64,000 nucleotides of DNA, taken from positions 558,001 through 622,000 of the forward strand of contig JACKLR010000003.1 of the NCBI GenBank assembly GCA_024235795.1. Direction: 5' to 3'. Made by a program: the position numbers and the translations under genes. Shown here in pieces: positions 36,702 to 46,484 of this stretch; within the stretch, counting starts at the first letter, position 1; every line of letters starts with the position of its first letter. The notes beneath the pieces were generated by a model. It ran no database searches. It was not told the origin of the DNA and saw only the letters and a program-made list of their open reading frames with translations. The DNA comes from Burkholderiales bacterium (GTDB lineage Bacteria > Pseudomonadota > Gammaproteobacteria > Burkholderiales > Nitrosomonadaceae).

Positions 36702-38624
36702 TTATCGTCCGCTCAGTGTCACCGACAATAATAAATCATTGAGTCGTTTCACAAAAGCTGCCGGGTCTTCTGGCTGACCGCCTTCTGCCAGCAGTGCCTG
36801 GTCAAACAGGATATGGCTCCAGTCTTCAAAATGCGTTTCTTCGGTCTTGAGCCGTTTTACCATCGGATGATGCGGATTAATTTCAAGAATCGGTTTGGCA
36901 TGATTTACTTTCTGCCCTGCCTGTTTTAACAGGCGCTCCAGATTGCCACCCATGTCATACGTATCGGCAACAAGACAAGCAGGCGACTCGGTCAAACGTA
37001 GCGTAACGCGGATATCTTTCGCTTTATCGTCAAGCGTTTTTTTCATGCGTTCTACTAGATCCTGGAATTCATCTTCTTCTTTCTTTTGTTCTTCTTTTTC
37101 TGCTTCGTCGGCCAGATTACCCAGATCAAGACCACCCTTCGCCACCGATTGCAACTGTTTTCCATCAAATTCGGTCAGATGACTGACAAGCCACTCATCC
37201 ACCCTGTCAGCCAGCAAAAGGACTTCTATCCCTTTCTTGCGGAATACTTCCAGGTGTGGACTGCTTTTTGCCGCCTTGAGGTTATCCGCGGTAACAAAAT
37301 AAATTTTTTCCTGGCCTTCTTTCATTCGGCCGACATACTCTTCCAAAGAAACGGCCGGCTCATCATTCTCGCTGGATGTGGTCACAAATCGTAACAATTT
37401 AGCAATCCGGTCGCGATTGGAAAAATCCTCACCAACACCTTCTTTCATGACCTGGCCAAACTCATGATAGAAAGTTTTAAACTTTTCCTTCTCTTCTTCG
37501 GATTCGCCTTTCGCAAGATCTTCAATCAAACCCAATACTTTTTTGATTGATCCTGCTCTGATTGATTCGATATCTTTTGATTCCTGCAATATTTCGCGTG
37601 AAACATTCAGCGGCAGACTGTTGGAATCAATAATTCCACGCACAAAGCGCAAATAATTCGGCATCAATTTTTCAGCATCGTCCATGATAAAGACACGTTG
37701 CACGTATAGTTTAATGCCATGGCGATGTTCACGGTCAAACAGGTCAAATGGCGCGCGCGATGGGATATAGAGCAACTGGGTATATTCCTGCCGGCCTTCA
37801 ACCCGCGCATGCACATAGGTCAATGGCGGCTCGAAATCATGTGCAACATGCTTGTAAAATTCATGATACTGTTCTTGGGTTATTTCGTTTTTTGGACGCG
37901 CCCATAATGCATTTGCCTGATTGATGGTTTCATCTTCGTCAGTAATCGTGTTTTTCTTTTCTTCATCCGACCATTCTTCCTTTTTCATCAGAATCGGCAA
38001 TGTAATATGATCGGAATATCGTCGAATAATATTGCGCAGTCGCATGCCGTTGAGCAGATCGTCCTCGCCTTCACGTAAATGAAGAATAATCTCCGTACCA
38101 CGTGCTTCTTTCTCAATGGTCTCCAGTGTGTAATCACCCTCACCTGCAGATTCCCAACTTACGCCATGCTCTGCTGTCAAACCCGCTCGCCGTGTATTGA
38201 TTGTTACCTTGTCGGCAACAATGAACGCCGAATAAAAACCGACACCAAACTGGCCAATTAAATGCGCGTCTTTAACCTGATCACCGGTTAATGAATCAAA
38301 GAACTCACGGGTACCCGATTTCGCAATTGTGCCGATATGATCAATGACCTCCTGACGGGACATGCCTATACCATTATCAACGATACTAATCGTTCGCGCC
38401 TCGGGATCAAAACTGATCCGGATTTGTAATTCTGAATCGGATTCATACAATGCGGCATCCGTCAGGCCTTCAAAACGTAGCTTATCCGCGGCATCGGATG
38501 CGTTCGATATTAATTCACGCAGAAATATTTCCTTGTTGCTGTATAAGGAATGAATCATCAACTTGAGCAGTTGTTTCGCCTCGGCCTGAAAACTCAGATG
38601 TTCTTTTGTTGTTTCAGCTTGCAC
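36702..38624 (-). CDS. htpG: molecular chaperone HtpG (bacterial Hsp90)
   Basis: This 640-residue ATP-dependent chaperone dimer has an N-terminal GHKL ATPase domain (FLRELISNASDAADKLR; DNGIGMSRQEV; GQFGVGFYSAFIVAD), a middle domain (RVFIMDDAEKLMPNYLRFVRGIIDS) and a C-terminal dimerisation domain (MGGNLERLL, IHHPM-like NPHHPMV). The full family length is present. It clears and remodels client proteins, often under heat or oxidative stress. A run of Glu/Lys is seen in the middle-C linker (EKEEQKKEEDEFQ). It is a single-gene unit between the nuo terminator region and ogt. Confidence 0.96.
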   Translation of the reverse strand: MQAETTKEHLSFQAEAKQLLKLMIHSLYSNKEIFLRELISNASDAADKLRFEGLTDAALYESDSELQIRISFDPEARTISIVDNGIGMSRQEVIDHIGTIAKSGTREFFDSLTGDQVKDAHLIGQFGVGFYSAFIVADKVTINTRRAGLTAEHGVSWESAGEGDYTLETIEKEARGTEIILHLREGEDDLLNGMRLRNIIRRYSDHITLPILMKKEEWSDEEKKNTITDEDETINQANALWARPKNEITQEQYHEFYKHVAHDFEPPLTYVHARVEGRQEYTQLLYIPSRAPFDLFDREHRHGIKLYVQRVFIMDDAEKLMPNYLRFVRGIIDSNSLPLNVSREILQESKDIESIRAGSIKKVLGLIEDLAKGESEEEKEKFKTFYHEFGQVMKEGVGEDFSNRDRIAKLLRFVTTSSENDEPAVSLEEYVGRMKEGQEKIYFVTADNLKAAKSSPHLEVFRKKGIEVLLLADRVDEWLVSHLTEFDGKQLQSVAKGGLDLGNLADEAEKEEQKKEEDEFQDLVERMKKTLDDKAKDIRVTLRLTESPACLVADTYDMGGNLERLLKQAGQKVNHAKPILEINPHHPMVKRLKTEETHFEDWSHILFDQALLAEGGQPEDPAAFVKRLNDLLLSVTLSGR

Positions 38625-38783
38625 AGTTCTCTCCTTAGAAAAATCAGATGATTAATAGTGGGGGCAATATTCTGAATTTCAAGTTGCCTTGAATATGTGA
38701 CTCAGGCAATTATCAGGTCGTTAAAAGCCTGCAAGCCTAGAATAAAGGAATGAAAATTAATATGTAAGGTTTAATCTGAATTG

Positions 38784-38820
38784 ACCAGCAAAATGTCGAC
38801 AGAGTGGCCATTTTGCTGGT
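38784..38820 (-). terminator. hairpin at the end of the nuo operon
   Basis: ACCAGCAAAATG (38784-38795) and CATTTTGCTGGT (38809-38820) form a perfect 12-bp stem with a 13-nt loop, 11 bp past the nuoN stop. It lacks a clear T-run on the minus strand, so it may act as a stabilising 3' hairpin or Rho-assisted terminator. Confidence 0.55.
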
Positions 38821-38830
38821 AATCAAAACG

Positions 38831-40276
38831 TTACATCGAGTTTTGAATTGCGTAAAGGCTCAACCCCATCAGCGATTGAGGAAATATTCCCAGGATAAGT
38901 ACAGCAATCCCATTGACACTGATGAGTACTTTGACATCACTGTTAACGGTTATTGGCTCTTCTTTTTCCGGCGCATCAAAGTACATAAACTTGACAATAC
39001 GCAAATAATAAAAGGCGCCAATGAGCGAAAAGATGACCGCAGCGACTGCCAGCCAGATGAATCCGGCATTCACAACAGCCTGCAATACGGCAAGTTTGGC
39101 ATAAAAACCGACCATCGGCGGAATGCCTGCCAATGAGAACATCAGCAGCAATGTGATAAATGCGTACCATGGATTACGCTTACTGAGTCCTTTGAAATCA
39201 CTGATATTTTCCGCCTCAAACCCACTGCGCGACAACATCATAACCATCGCAAAAATACCCAATGTCATCAGTACATAAGTAATGACATAGAACAGTGCAG
39301 AGCTATAACCATTCCAATCCGCGCTGATAAACCCGAGTATCAAAAAACCCATATGGGAAATGGTCGAATACGCGAGCATGCGCTTGATATTTGTTTGTGC
39401 AATTGCAGCAATATTGCCCACCGCCATTGACATTACAGCAAGGATAATGAGCATACCTTGCCAGTCTGTCACCATCTCGCCCAGCCCTTCAACGAGCAGA
39501 CGCATTACAAAGGCAAATGCAGCCAACTTGGGTGCAGAACCAATAAACAGGGTTATGGCTGTTGGCGCACCCTCGTAAACATCGGGCGCCCACATATGAA
39601 AAGGCGCCGCACTCAGCTTAAAGCTTAATCCTGCTACGATAAAGACTAGCCCAATGACCAGCACCTCGTGATTACCGACACCATCCTTAATCGCTTCTGA
39701 AACGTTAGCGATATGCAGCGAACCGGTCGCCCCATAAACCATAGACATGCCGTATAAAAGAAAGCCTGAGGCCAACGCACCGAGTACAAAAAATTTCATC
39801 GCCGCTTCAGTCGCCACAATGGAATCGCGGCGCAGTGCAACCAGCGCATATAGCGACAGCGAAAGCAGTTCCAGTCCGATGTAAAGCGTCAGGAAATGAC
39901 TGGCAGAAATCATTACCATCATGCCGAGTGTGGCAAATAGAATCAGGCAGAAAAATTCGCCCGTCAAGATTCCGCGTTCACGCACATAGGTATATGAATA
40001 AATCAACACTGCGGATACTGTGGCATAGACCATTATTTTCAGGATGTCCGCCATCGCATCATCTACAAACATGCCGGAAAATGTGAATGTTGTTTCCGCT
40101 GAAAACGACACAAATGTCAGGAATGCGCACCCCAGCAACGTTGCCTGTGTCAATAAGTAGGTGATGTAGCGTCTTGCTTCACCAGCTGCCAGATCTACCA
40201 GCATAACCACGCACACCATTACAAGGATAAAAATCTCAGAATAGGCTGGTGTAAAATCAGGTGGTAAAAAATTCAT
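38831..40276 (-). CDS. nuoN: NADH-quinone oxidoreductase subunit N
   Basis: This 481-residue antiporter-like membrane subunit of complex I has about fourteen helices. Conserved helix residues include the Glu and Lys in LTLYIGLELLSLSLYALVA and GLSFKLSAAPFHMWAPDVYEGAPT. It carries one of the proton-translocating channels. It is the last gene of the nuo operon, 46 bp after nuoM, and is followed by a strong hairpin. Confidence 0.95.
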   Translation of the reverse strand: MNFLPPDFTPAYSEIFILVMVCVVMLVDLAAGEARRYITYLLTQATLLGCAFLTFVSFSAETTFTFSGMFVDDAMADILKIMVYATVSAVLIYSYTYVRERGILTGEFFCLILFATLGMMVMISASHFLTLYIGLELLSLSLYALVALRRDSIVATEAAMKFFVLGALASGFLLYGMSMVYGATGSLHIANVSEAIKDGVGNHEVLVIGLVFIVAGLSFKLSAAPFHMWAPDVYEGAPTAITLFIGSAPKLAAFAFVMRLLVEGLGEMVTDWQGMLIILAVMSMAVGNIAAIAQTNIKRMLAYSTISHMGFLILGFISADWNGYSSALFYVITYVLMTLGIFAMVMMLSRSGFEAENISDFKGLSKRNPWYAFITLLLMFSLAGIPPMVGFYAKLAVLQAVVNAGFIWLAVAAVIFSLIGAFYYLRIVKFMYFDAPEKEEPITVNSDVKVLISVNGIAVLILGIFPQSLMGLSLYAIQNSM

Positions 40277-40322
40277 TAATCGTTCATCCTCATCTCGAGA
40301 AATTTATTATTCTGGAATTTAA

Positions 40323-41807
40323 TTACAGCTTGCTGTTGCCGACATGCACCAGCAGATTATCCACAGTGGCATGCATGACATCGGTTAACGGGAATGGATA
40401 AACACCCAGCCATAATACCGCTAACGCCAGTATGGCAAGCACAACGAATTCACGTCTGGAAATATCCTGCAAGCCTTCTACAGCCGGACTGGCAACTGCA
40501 CCAAATATCACGCGTTTATACATCCATAATGTATATGCTGCGCCGAAAATAAGTGTCGTCGCGGCAAGAAACGCATACCAGAAGTTAACCTTCATCGCAC
40601 CCATGATAACCATGAACTCACCGACAAACCCGCTGGTCCCTGGCAGGCCTGCATTCGCCATTGCAAACAACATAAAGAATGCGGCAAAAACCGGCATTTT
40701 ATTGACAACACCACCGTAGTCTGCAATTTGTCTTGAATGCAGTCTATCGTACAAAACACCCACACACAGGAACATGGCGCCGGAGATAAAACCATGTGAA
40801 ATCATTTGCACCATGGCGCCTTCTATGCCATAAGCATTAAACAGAAAAAAACCGAGGGTCACAAAACCCATATGCGCAACTGACGAATAGGCGATCAGCT
40901 TCTTCATATCGGCCTGCATCAATGCAACAAGGCCGATATATACGACAGCCACCAGCGACAGCACAATCATCATTTCAGCCAGATAATGACTTGCATCCGG
41001 CACTATCGGCAACGAGAACCGCAGAAAACCATAGCCGCCCAGCTTGAGCATAATTGCCGCCAGTACGACTGAACCCCCTGTCGGCGCCTCCACATGCGCA
41101 TCCGGCAACCAGGTATGCACTGGCCACATCGGCACTTTTACCGCAAAAGCAAGCAGGAATGCGATAAATATCAGGATCTGTGCATTAAATGGTATGGGTA
41201 ATTGATGGAATTCTTCAATCGAGAAACTGCCCCCGGCCGACTGATACAGATAAATAAAGGCGACTAACATCAATAACGAACCAAGCAGGGTATACAGGAA
41301 AAACTTGATTGCCGCATACACCCGGTTTGGGCCACCCCAGATACCGATTATCAAAAACATCGGTATCAATGATGCTTCCCAGAAAACATAGAAAAGCATG
41401 GCATCCAATGACGAAAAAACGCCATTGACGATACCCGACATGATCAGAAACGCACCCATGTATTGAGCAACGCGTTCCTGTATAACCTGCCATCCGGCAA
41501 TTACAACGAGCGGTGTCGTAATACAGTTGAGCAAAATTAGCGGCATGGATATGCCATCTACGCCAATGTGATAATTGACATTAAAACGTTCGAACCAAGG
41601 GCGATTTTCAACAAATTGCATTGTGCTTAATGCAGGATCAAACCCTGTGTAAAGTGGTATCGCCACCAAAAAACCCAATATCGATCCTGCAAACGCTATC
41701 CAGCGTGCCAACTGTGCATTGCGATCATCCCCGGTAGCAAATACGGCGATACCAACTAGAATTGGCAACCAAATAATCAAACTTAAAAGTGGGAGACCAA
41801 ACAACAT
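40323..41807 (-). CDS. nuoM: NADH-quinone oxidoreductase subunit M
   Basis: This 494-residue antiporter-like membrane subunit has the central Glu in LFYVFWEASLIPMFLIIG and the lysine helix in FAVKVPMWPVHTWLPDAHVEAPTGGS. It forms a proton channel in the membrane arm, related to Mrp antiporters. It lies between nuoL (74-bp gap) and nuoN, the standard order. Length is normal. Confidence 0.95.
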   Translation of the reverse strand: MLFGLPLLSLIIWLPILVGIAVFATGDDRNAQLARWIAFAGSILGFLVAIPLYTGFDPALSTMQFVENRPWFERFNVNYHIGVDGISMPLILLNCITTPLVVIAGWQVIQERVAQYMGAFLIMSGIVNGVFSSLDAMLFYVFWEASLIPMFLIIGIWGGPNRVYAAIKFFLYTLLGSLLMLVAFIYLYQSAGGSFSIEEFHQLPIPFNAQILIFIAFLLAFAVKVPMWPVHTWLPDAHVEAPTGGSVVLAAIMLKLGGYGFLRFSLPIVPDASHYLAEMMIVLSLVAVVYIGLVALMQADMKKLIAYSSVAHMGFVTLGFFLFNAYGIEGAMVQMISHGFISGAMFLCVGVLYDRLHSRQIADYGGVVNKMPVFAAFFMLFAMANAGLPGTSGFVGEFMVIMGAMKVNFWYAFLAATTLIFGAAYTLWMYKRVIFGAVASPAVEGLQDISRREFVVLAILALAVLWLGVYPFPLTDVMHATVDNLLVHVGNSKL

Positions 41808-41881
41808 GTTTATTCCGTTCTATTTGTTAGTGTTTATTAGTTCCAAGTTGCAGCGGTTTACTGTGATATAAAAGCACATAC

Positions 41882-43822
41882 TTAATATAACCACAGGGTC
41901 AAGATTGCACAGATACCAACTATCATTGTAAACGCGTAGTGGTAAATATATCCGGTCTGGAAACGTCTAACCAGCGTGGCAATCCAACCAACCAGCTTGG
42001 CTGATCCATTAACGATCAATCCATCGATTAGTTTAATATCCCCGAACTTCCAAAGCCCCGTACCGAGCGCCCGTGACCCCCCTGCGAATAGCCATGAATA
42101 CAATTCATCAATGTAGTATTTACGATCCAGTATTGTATATATCGGACCACACGCATTTTTAATCTTGCCAGGAATATCGGTTCTGACTGTATACAAAAAC
42201 CAGGCCGTAAAAATACCCGCGACAGATAACCAGAAAGGCGCGGTTGTCAGCGCATGAACCATCATGCCGCCTACACCCGTGAATTCGGCGCCAAGCTTTT
42301 CAATCGCTGCATGCTCCGGTAGTACGTGTATGACATTATTGAAATAATCGCCAAATACTATTGGCCCAATAAACCATCCCGCCCCAACCGTGGGGATAGC
42401 CAGTATCACCAGTGGCAGCGTCACAACCCACGGCGATTCATGCAAATGCGACTTGGTATGTTCGTCCATGCGCGGTTGCCCATGAAAAGTCATGAACAAC
42501 AATCTAAACGTATAGAGTGCTGTGACAAATACAGTCGCCAATACACAGAAGTACGCGAACCCCACGCCGGGTATATCTGCAAACCCGACGGCTTCAATAA
42601 TGGCATCTTTTGAAAAGAAACCTGAGAAACCGGGTACGCCTGCACTGGCCAATGCCGCTATAAACATGGTCCAGTAGGTAATGGGCATATATTTTTTCAG
42701 TCCACCCATTTTTTCCATATTCTGTTCATGGTGCATGGCAATAATCACAGAGCCTGCGCCAAGGAATAGCACTGCTTTGAAGAATGCATGCGTCATCAAA
42801 TGGAAAATCGCGGCCGAATAAGCCGATGCACCGAGCGCCACCGTCATATAGCCTAGTTGTGACAACGTTGAGTATGCGACGACACGTTTAATGTCATTTT
42901 GCACGACTGCGACAAGTGCCATGAACAGCGTTGTAATTCCGCCAACAACCAAAATTGTCGAAAGCGCTACATCTGACAATTCGAACAAAGGAGACATGCG
43001 CGCAACCATGAAAATTCCGGCAGTAACCATTGTTGCAGCGTGAATGAGGGCTGAAATAGGTGTGGGGCCTTCCATCGAATCCGGCAACCAAACATGCAGT
43101 GGAAACTGCGCCGATTTACCCATTGCACCGATAAACAGCAAAATACAAATCACAGTAATAACCAACCAGGATGTACCCGGTATTAATTCAATCGTTTGGC
43201 TCGCAACATCCGGTGCCTGCTCAAACACTGTAGCGTAGTCCAGAGTGCCAAAATACATCAGAACCAGCGCAATACCCAGTAAAAAGCCGAAATCGCCAAC
43301 TCTGTTTACCAAAAAAGCCTTCAGATTGGCATAAATCGCTGTCGGTCGTGCATACCAGAAACCAATCAATAAATACGATACCAGCCCGACCGCTTCCCAA
43401 CCAAAAAACAGTTGCAGGAAGTTATTCGACATAACCAGCATCATCATCGAAAAGGTAAACAATGAAATATAACTGAAGAAACGTTGATAACCTGGATCAC
43501 CATGCATATAGCCGATGGTATAAATATGCACCATGAGCGAAACCAAACTGACTACAACCATCATGGTTGCAGATAATTGATCAATCAGAAAACCAATTTC
43601 AAAACTTGTGTTTCCGGTTACCAGCCATGTATATACGGTACCGTTGAATACATTGCCGTCCAGTACATCCTTAAAAATAATCAGGGATGCTATAAAGGAA
43701 ACAAAGACCAACGAAATGGTTACGCGATGGCTCCATACTGTGCCAAGATAGCGGCCAAATAACCCGGCAGCGATAGCACCGACCAGCGGCGCTATCGGAA
43801 CCAGCAAATAAAGTGTTTGCAT
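41882..43822 (-). CDS. nuoL: NADH-quinone oxidoreductase subunit L
   Basis: This 646-residue distal antiporter-like subunit has the expected proton-channel residues in FFGWEAVGLVSYLLIGFW and AMGKSAQFPLHVWLPDSMEGPTPISALIHAATMVTAG. The C-terminal part includes the lateral amphipathic helix and a last transmembrane helix. It is the membrane arm's outer pump. It follows nuoK by 56 bp. Confidence 0.96.
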   Translation of the reverse strand: MQTLYLLVPIAPLVGAIAAGLFGRYLGTVWSHRVTISLVFVSFIASLIIFKDVLDGNVFNGTVYTWLVTGNTSFEIGFLIDQLSATMMVVVSLVSLMVHIYTIGYMHGDPGYQRFFSYISLFTFSMMMLVMSNNFLQLFFGWEAVGLVSYLLIGFWYARPTAIYANLKAFLVNRVGDFGFLLGIALVLMYFGTLDYATVFEQAPDVASQTIELIPGTSWLVITVICILLFIGAMGKSAQFPLHVWLPDSMEGPTPISALIHAATMVTAGIFMVARMSPLFELSDVALSTILVVGGITTLFMALVAVVQNDIKRVVAYSTLSQLGYMTVALGASAYSAAIFHLMTHAFFKAVLFLGAGSVIIAMHHEQNMEKMGGLKKYMPITYWTMFIAALASAGVPGFSGFFSKDAIIEAVGFADIPGVGFAYFCVLATVFVTALYTFRLLFMTFHGQPRMDEHTKSHLHESPWVVTLPLVILAIPTVGAGWFIGPIVFGDYFNNVIHVLPEHAAIEKLGAEFTGVGGMMVHALTTAPFWLSVAGIFTAWFLYTVRTDIPGKIKNACGPIYTILDRKYYIDELYSWLFAGGSRALGTGLWKFGDIKLIDGLIVNGSAKLVGWIATLVRRFQTGYIYHYAFTMIVGICAILTLWLY

Positions 43823-43878
43823 CTCAATCTACTTATTTAAATGTCAGTTATAATTTTCTTATTCAAATAGAAATTGTT

Positions 43879-44184
43879 CTAGCCTTTCAATTTGTCCAGA
43901 TCATCTACATTAATCGTACGCAAATTCCGGAATAACACGACCAGTATTGCCAGACCGATTGCTGCTTCTGCCGCAGCAACGGTTAGGATAAAAAATACAA
44001 ATACCTGTCCGGATATATCCTGCAGATAATGTGAAAACGCAACAAAATTCATATTCACAGCCAGTAGCATCAGCTCAATTGACATCAGTATGATAATGAC
44101 ATTTTTTCTGTTGAGAAAAATGCCTACAATACCGATTGCAAATAAAATTGCCCCAAGCACCAGATAATGAGATAACGATACCAA
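43879..44184 (-). CDS. nuoK: NADH-quinone oxidoreductase subunit K
   Basis: This 101-residue subunit has three helices. The conserved glutamates of the central proton path lie in MSIELMLLAVNMNFVAF and TVAAAEAAIGLAILVVLFR. It sits between nuoJ and nuoL, as usual. The start MVSLSHYLVLGAILFAIG matches family N-termini. Confidence 0.95.
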   Translation of the reverse strand: MVSLSHYLVLGAILFAIGIVGIFLNRKNVIIILMSIELMLLAVNMNFVAFSHYLQDISGQVFVFFILTVAAAEAAIGLAILVVLFRNLRTINVDDLDKLKG

Positions 44185-44230
44185 GTAACTACCTCTTTTT
44201 AATTCAAATTGTTATAACAATCGCGCAGAT

Positions 44231-44839
44231 TTACGAATTCTTTTTATCTGCAGGCATTGAAACTATACGTAAGCGGTCTTCTTTTTTAACGCTGACTTGT
44301 TTCGCAATATCAAGCGATTTTTTATCTTCCCGTTGTCGCAATGTCAGCGCAATTGCTGCAACCATTGCCACCAGCAGCAAAACCGCCGCCAACTCGAATG
44401 CATAAACATATTCTGTATAAAGCACCCGGCCTAATTCTTTGGTATTACTGTAATCAGCGGCTTTGGGTTCGGGCGCCGGCATTTCTTCCAGGCTAAAGTG
44501 ATTGCCAAACATGATCATCGCGATTTCAACAACCATTACCAGTGCAACCACGCCCCCCAAGGGAAACCACTTCCAGAAACCTTCGCGCAACTTATCCAGA
44601 TTAATATCCAGCATCATCACCACGAATAAAAAAAGCACCATGACTGCCCCGACATAAACCAGAACCAGTGTGATGGCAAGAAACTCAGCTTCCAGTAATA
44701 ACCATAGTCCCGCACAGGTTACAAAAGCCAGAACCAACAGCAACGCGGAATACACCGGATTGCGTACAGTTATCACGCCTAGCGCTGAAGCGATTAGCAC
44801 TGCAGAAAAAAAATAAAAAATGATGTCCTGAAAATTCAT
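44231..44839 (-). CDS. nuoJ: NADH-quinone oxidoreductase subunit J
   Basis: This 202-residue membrane subunit has five helices. Family sequences include VRNPVYSALLLVLAFVTCAGLWLLLEAEFLA and YVGAVMVLFLFVVMML, the latter holding the pi-bulge helix that couples quinone reduction to pumping. The charged C-terminal tail (REDKKSLDIAKQVSVKKEDR) faces the cytoplasm. It lies 19 bp after nuoI. Confidence 0.95.
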   Translation of the reverse strand: MNFQDIIFYFFSAVLIASALGVITVRNPVYSALLLVLAFVTCAGLWLLLEAEFLAITLVLVYVGAVMVLFLFVVMMLDINLDKLREGFWKWFPLGGVVALVMVVEIAMIMFGNHFSLEEMPAPEPKAADYSNTKELGRVLYTEYVYAFELAAVLLLVAMVAAIALTLRQREDKKSLDIAKQVSVKKEDRLRIVSMPADKKNS

Positions 44840-44858
44840 TCGTATTTACCAACTTGTA

Positions 44859-45347
44859 TCAACGATAAGGCGCATCCGCTTCTCTATCCTTGGCAATCTG
44901 CTCTTCGTAGCGATCGCCGATAGCAAGCAGCATCTCTTTGGTGTAAATCAAATCACCTCTTTTTTCACCGTGATATTCAAGGATACGTGTTTCAACAATC
45001 GAATCGACGGGACAGGATTCTTCACAAAATCCACAGAATATACATTTAGCGAGGTCAATATCATATCGGGTTGTTCTTCTTGTACCATCCTCACGCTGTT
45101 CTGAATCAATGGTAATTGCCATAGCCGGACACACCGCTTCACAGAGTTTGCATGCAATACAACGCTCTTCCCCATTTGGATAACGTCTGAGTGCGTGCAG
45201 TCCACGAAAACGCGGCGACTGTGGGGTTTTTTCTTCGGGATAATGAACTGTTATCTTGGGCTTAAACAAGTATCGTCCCGTAACCATCATTCCTTTCCAC
45301 AATTCCAATAACAGAAATGTGCTAAAAAACTTTTTGATTCGATTCAT
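44859..45347 (-). CDS. nuoI: NADH-quinone oxidoreductase subunit I
   Basis: This 162-residue peripheral-arm subunit has two ferredoxin-type 4Fe-4S motifs, CIACKLCEAVCP and CIFCGFCEESCP, holding clusters N6a and N6b on the path to quinone. The start at 45347 (MNRIKKFFS) is preferred; the frame extends to 45374 but would overlap the nuoH end. It is followed by nuoJ after 19 bp. Confidence 0.94.
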   Translation of the reverse strand: MNRIKKFFSTFLLLELWKGMMVTGRYLFKPKITVHYPEEKTPQSPRFRGLHALRRYPNGEERCIACKLCEAVCPAMAITIDSEQREDGTRRTTRYDIDLAKCIFCGFCEESCPVDSIVETRILEYHGEKRGDLIYTKEMLLAIGDRYEEQIAKDREADAPYR

Positions 45348-45364
45348 AATACGATCTCTTTTTC

Positions 45365-46465
45365 TTAGAACCAAAGATTGAATGGAAAATCATTCCGAAC
45401 TGCTTCTGGCAACTGCATAATCAATCCCAGTACAGCTATCCAAACCAACGTTATTGGTATGAATACTTTCCAGCCCAGTCTCATAATCTGGTCATAGCGA
45501 TATCTTGGGAATGTCGCACGGAACCAGAGAAAAAAGAATAACAAGAATGCTATTTTTATTAATAACCATATAAACCCTGGGATCATGTTCAAAGGCGCAA
45601 TATCCAGCGGCGGCAGCCATCCGCCCAGGAACATCAGTGCTGTTAATGTAGCAACCAGTATCATGTTGGCATATTCAGCCAGGAAAAATACCGTAAACGC
45701 CATGCCCGAATAATCGACATGGAATCCTGCAACGATTTCCGATTCACCTTCAGCCACATCAAATGGCGCCCGATTTGTCTCAGCCACACCCGATATAAAA
45801 TAAACCAGAAACATGGGAAACAATGGAATCAGATACCAGTGCAGCATGCTGCCACCTTGTTGTCCATTCACGATATCACCTAAATTCAGGCTTTGTGACA
45901 TCATAAGCACACAGACCAGCGCAAAACCCATCGCAAGCTCATAAGAAACGACCTGCGCTGCTGAACGCATGGCACCTAAAAAAGCATACTTTGAATTAGA
46001 CGCCCATCCTGCAATGATCACACCATAAATACCCATGGATGTCATTGCCAATATATACAGTAATCCGGCATTGATATCCGCCAGCACCAACTCAGCAGAA
46101 AAAGGCACCACAGCCCAAGCAGCCAAAGCAGGCATAATGGTCAGTATCGGCGCCAGGATAAACAGAAATTTGTTTGCACCAGTCGGAATAACAATTTCTT
46201 TCATCAACGCCTTCACGGCATCGGCTATCGGTTGACCCCACCCGCGCAACCAGGGTATGCCAAAAAATGTTACACGGTTGGGGCCAACGCGTATTTGCAT
46301 ATAGGCTATGATCTTACGCTCAGCAAAAGTCAGGTAAGCTACACCAAGCAGCAATGGAACGACAATTGCAAAAATAAACGTCACATTTGTCGCAAGTGAA
46401 AACAACATGGAACCCCATTCCGTTCCAAAAAACTGTTCAAACAGCCGTTGTATAGATTCCATCAA
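45365..46465 (-). CDS. nuoH: NADH-quinone oxidoreductase subunit H
   Basis: This 366-residue membrane subunit has about eight helices and forms much of the quinone chamber. Signature regions are RIGPNR-like in MQIRVGPNRVTFFGIPW, the acidic loop AETNRAPFDVAEGESEIVAGFHVDYSGM and WFRATFPRYRYDQIMRLGWK. It joins the peripheral to the membrane arm. The gene lies between nuoG and nuoI in the usual order. Confidence 0.96.
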   Translation of the reverse strand: MMESIQRLFEQFFGTEWGSMLFSLATNVTFIFAIVVPLLLGVAYLTFAERKIIAYMQIRVGPNRVTFFGIPWLRGWGQPIADAVKALMKEIVIPTGANKFLFILAPILTIMPALAAWAVVPFSAELVLADINAGLLYILAMTSMGIYGVIIAGWASNSKYAFLGAMRSAAQVVSYELAMGFALVCVLMMSQSLNLGDIVNGQQGGSMLHWYLIPLFPMFLVYFISGVAETNRAPFDVAEGESEIVAGFHVDYSGMAFTVFFLAEYANMILVATLTALMFLGGWLPPLDIAPLNMIPGFIWLLIKIAFLLFFFLWFRATFPRYRYDQIMRLGWKVFIPITLVWIAVLGLIMQLPEAVRNDFPFNLWF

Positions 46466-46484
46466 TAAATCTCAATCTTTAGCA

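Noticed and set aside
46035..46235. Plus-strand frames opposite the nuo genes (several of 60-115 codons)
   Set aside because: All lie antisense to clear complex I subunits and contain no domain. They reflect codon composition of membrane genes.
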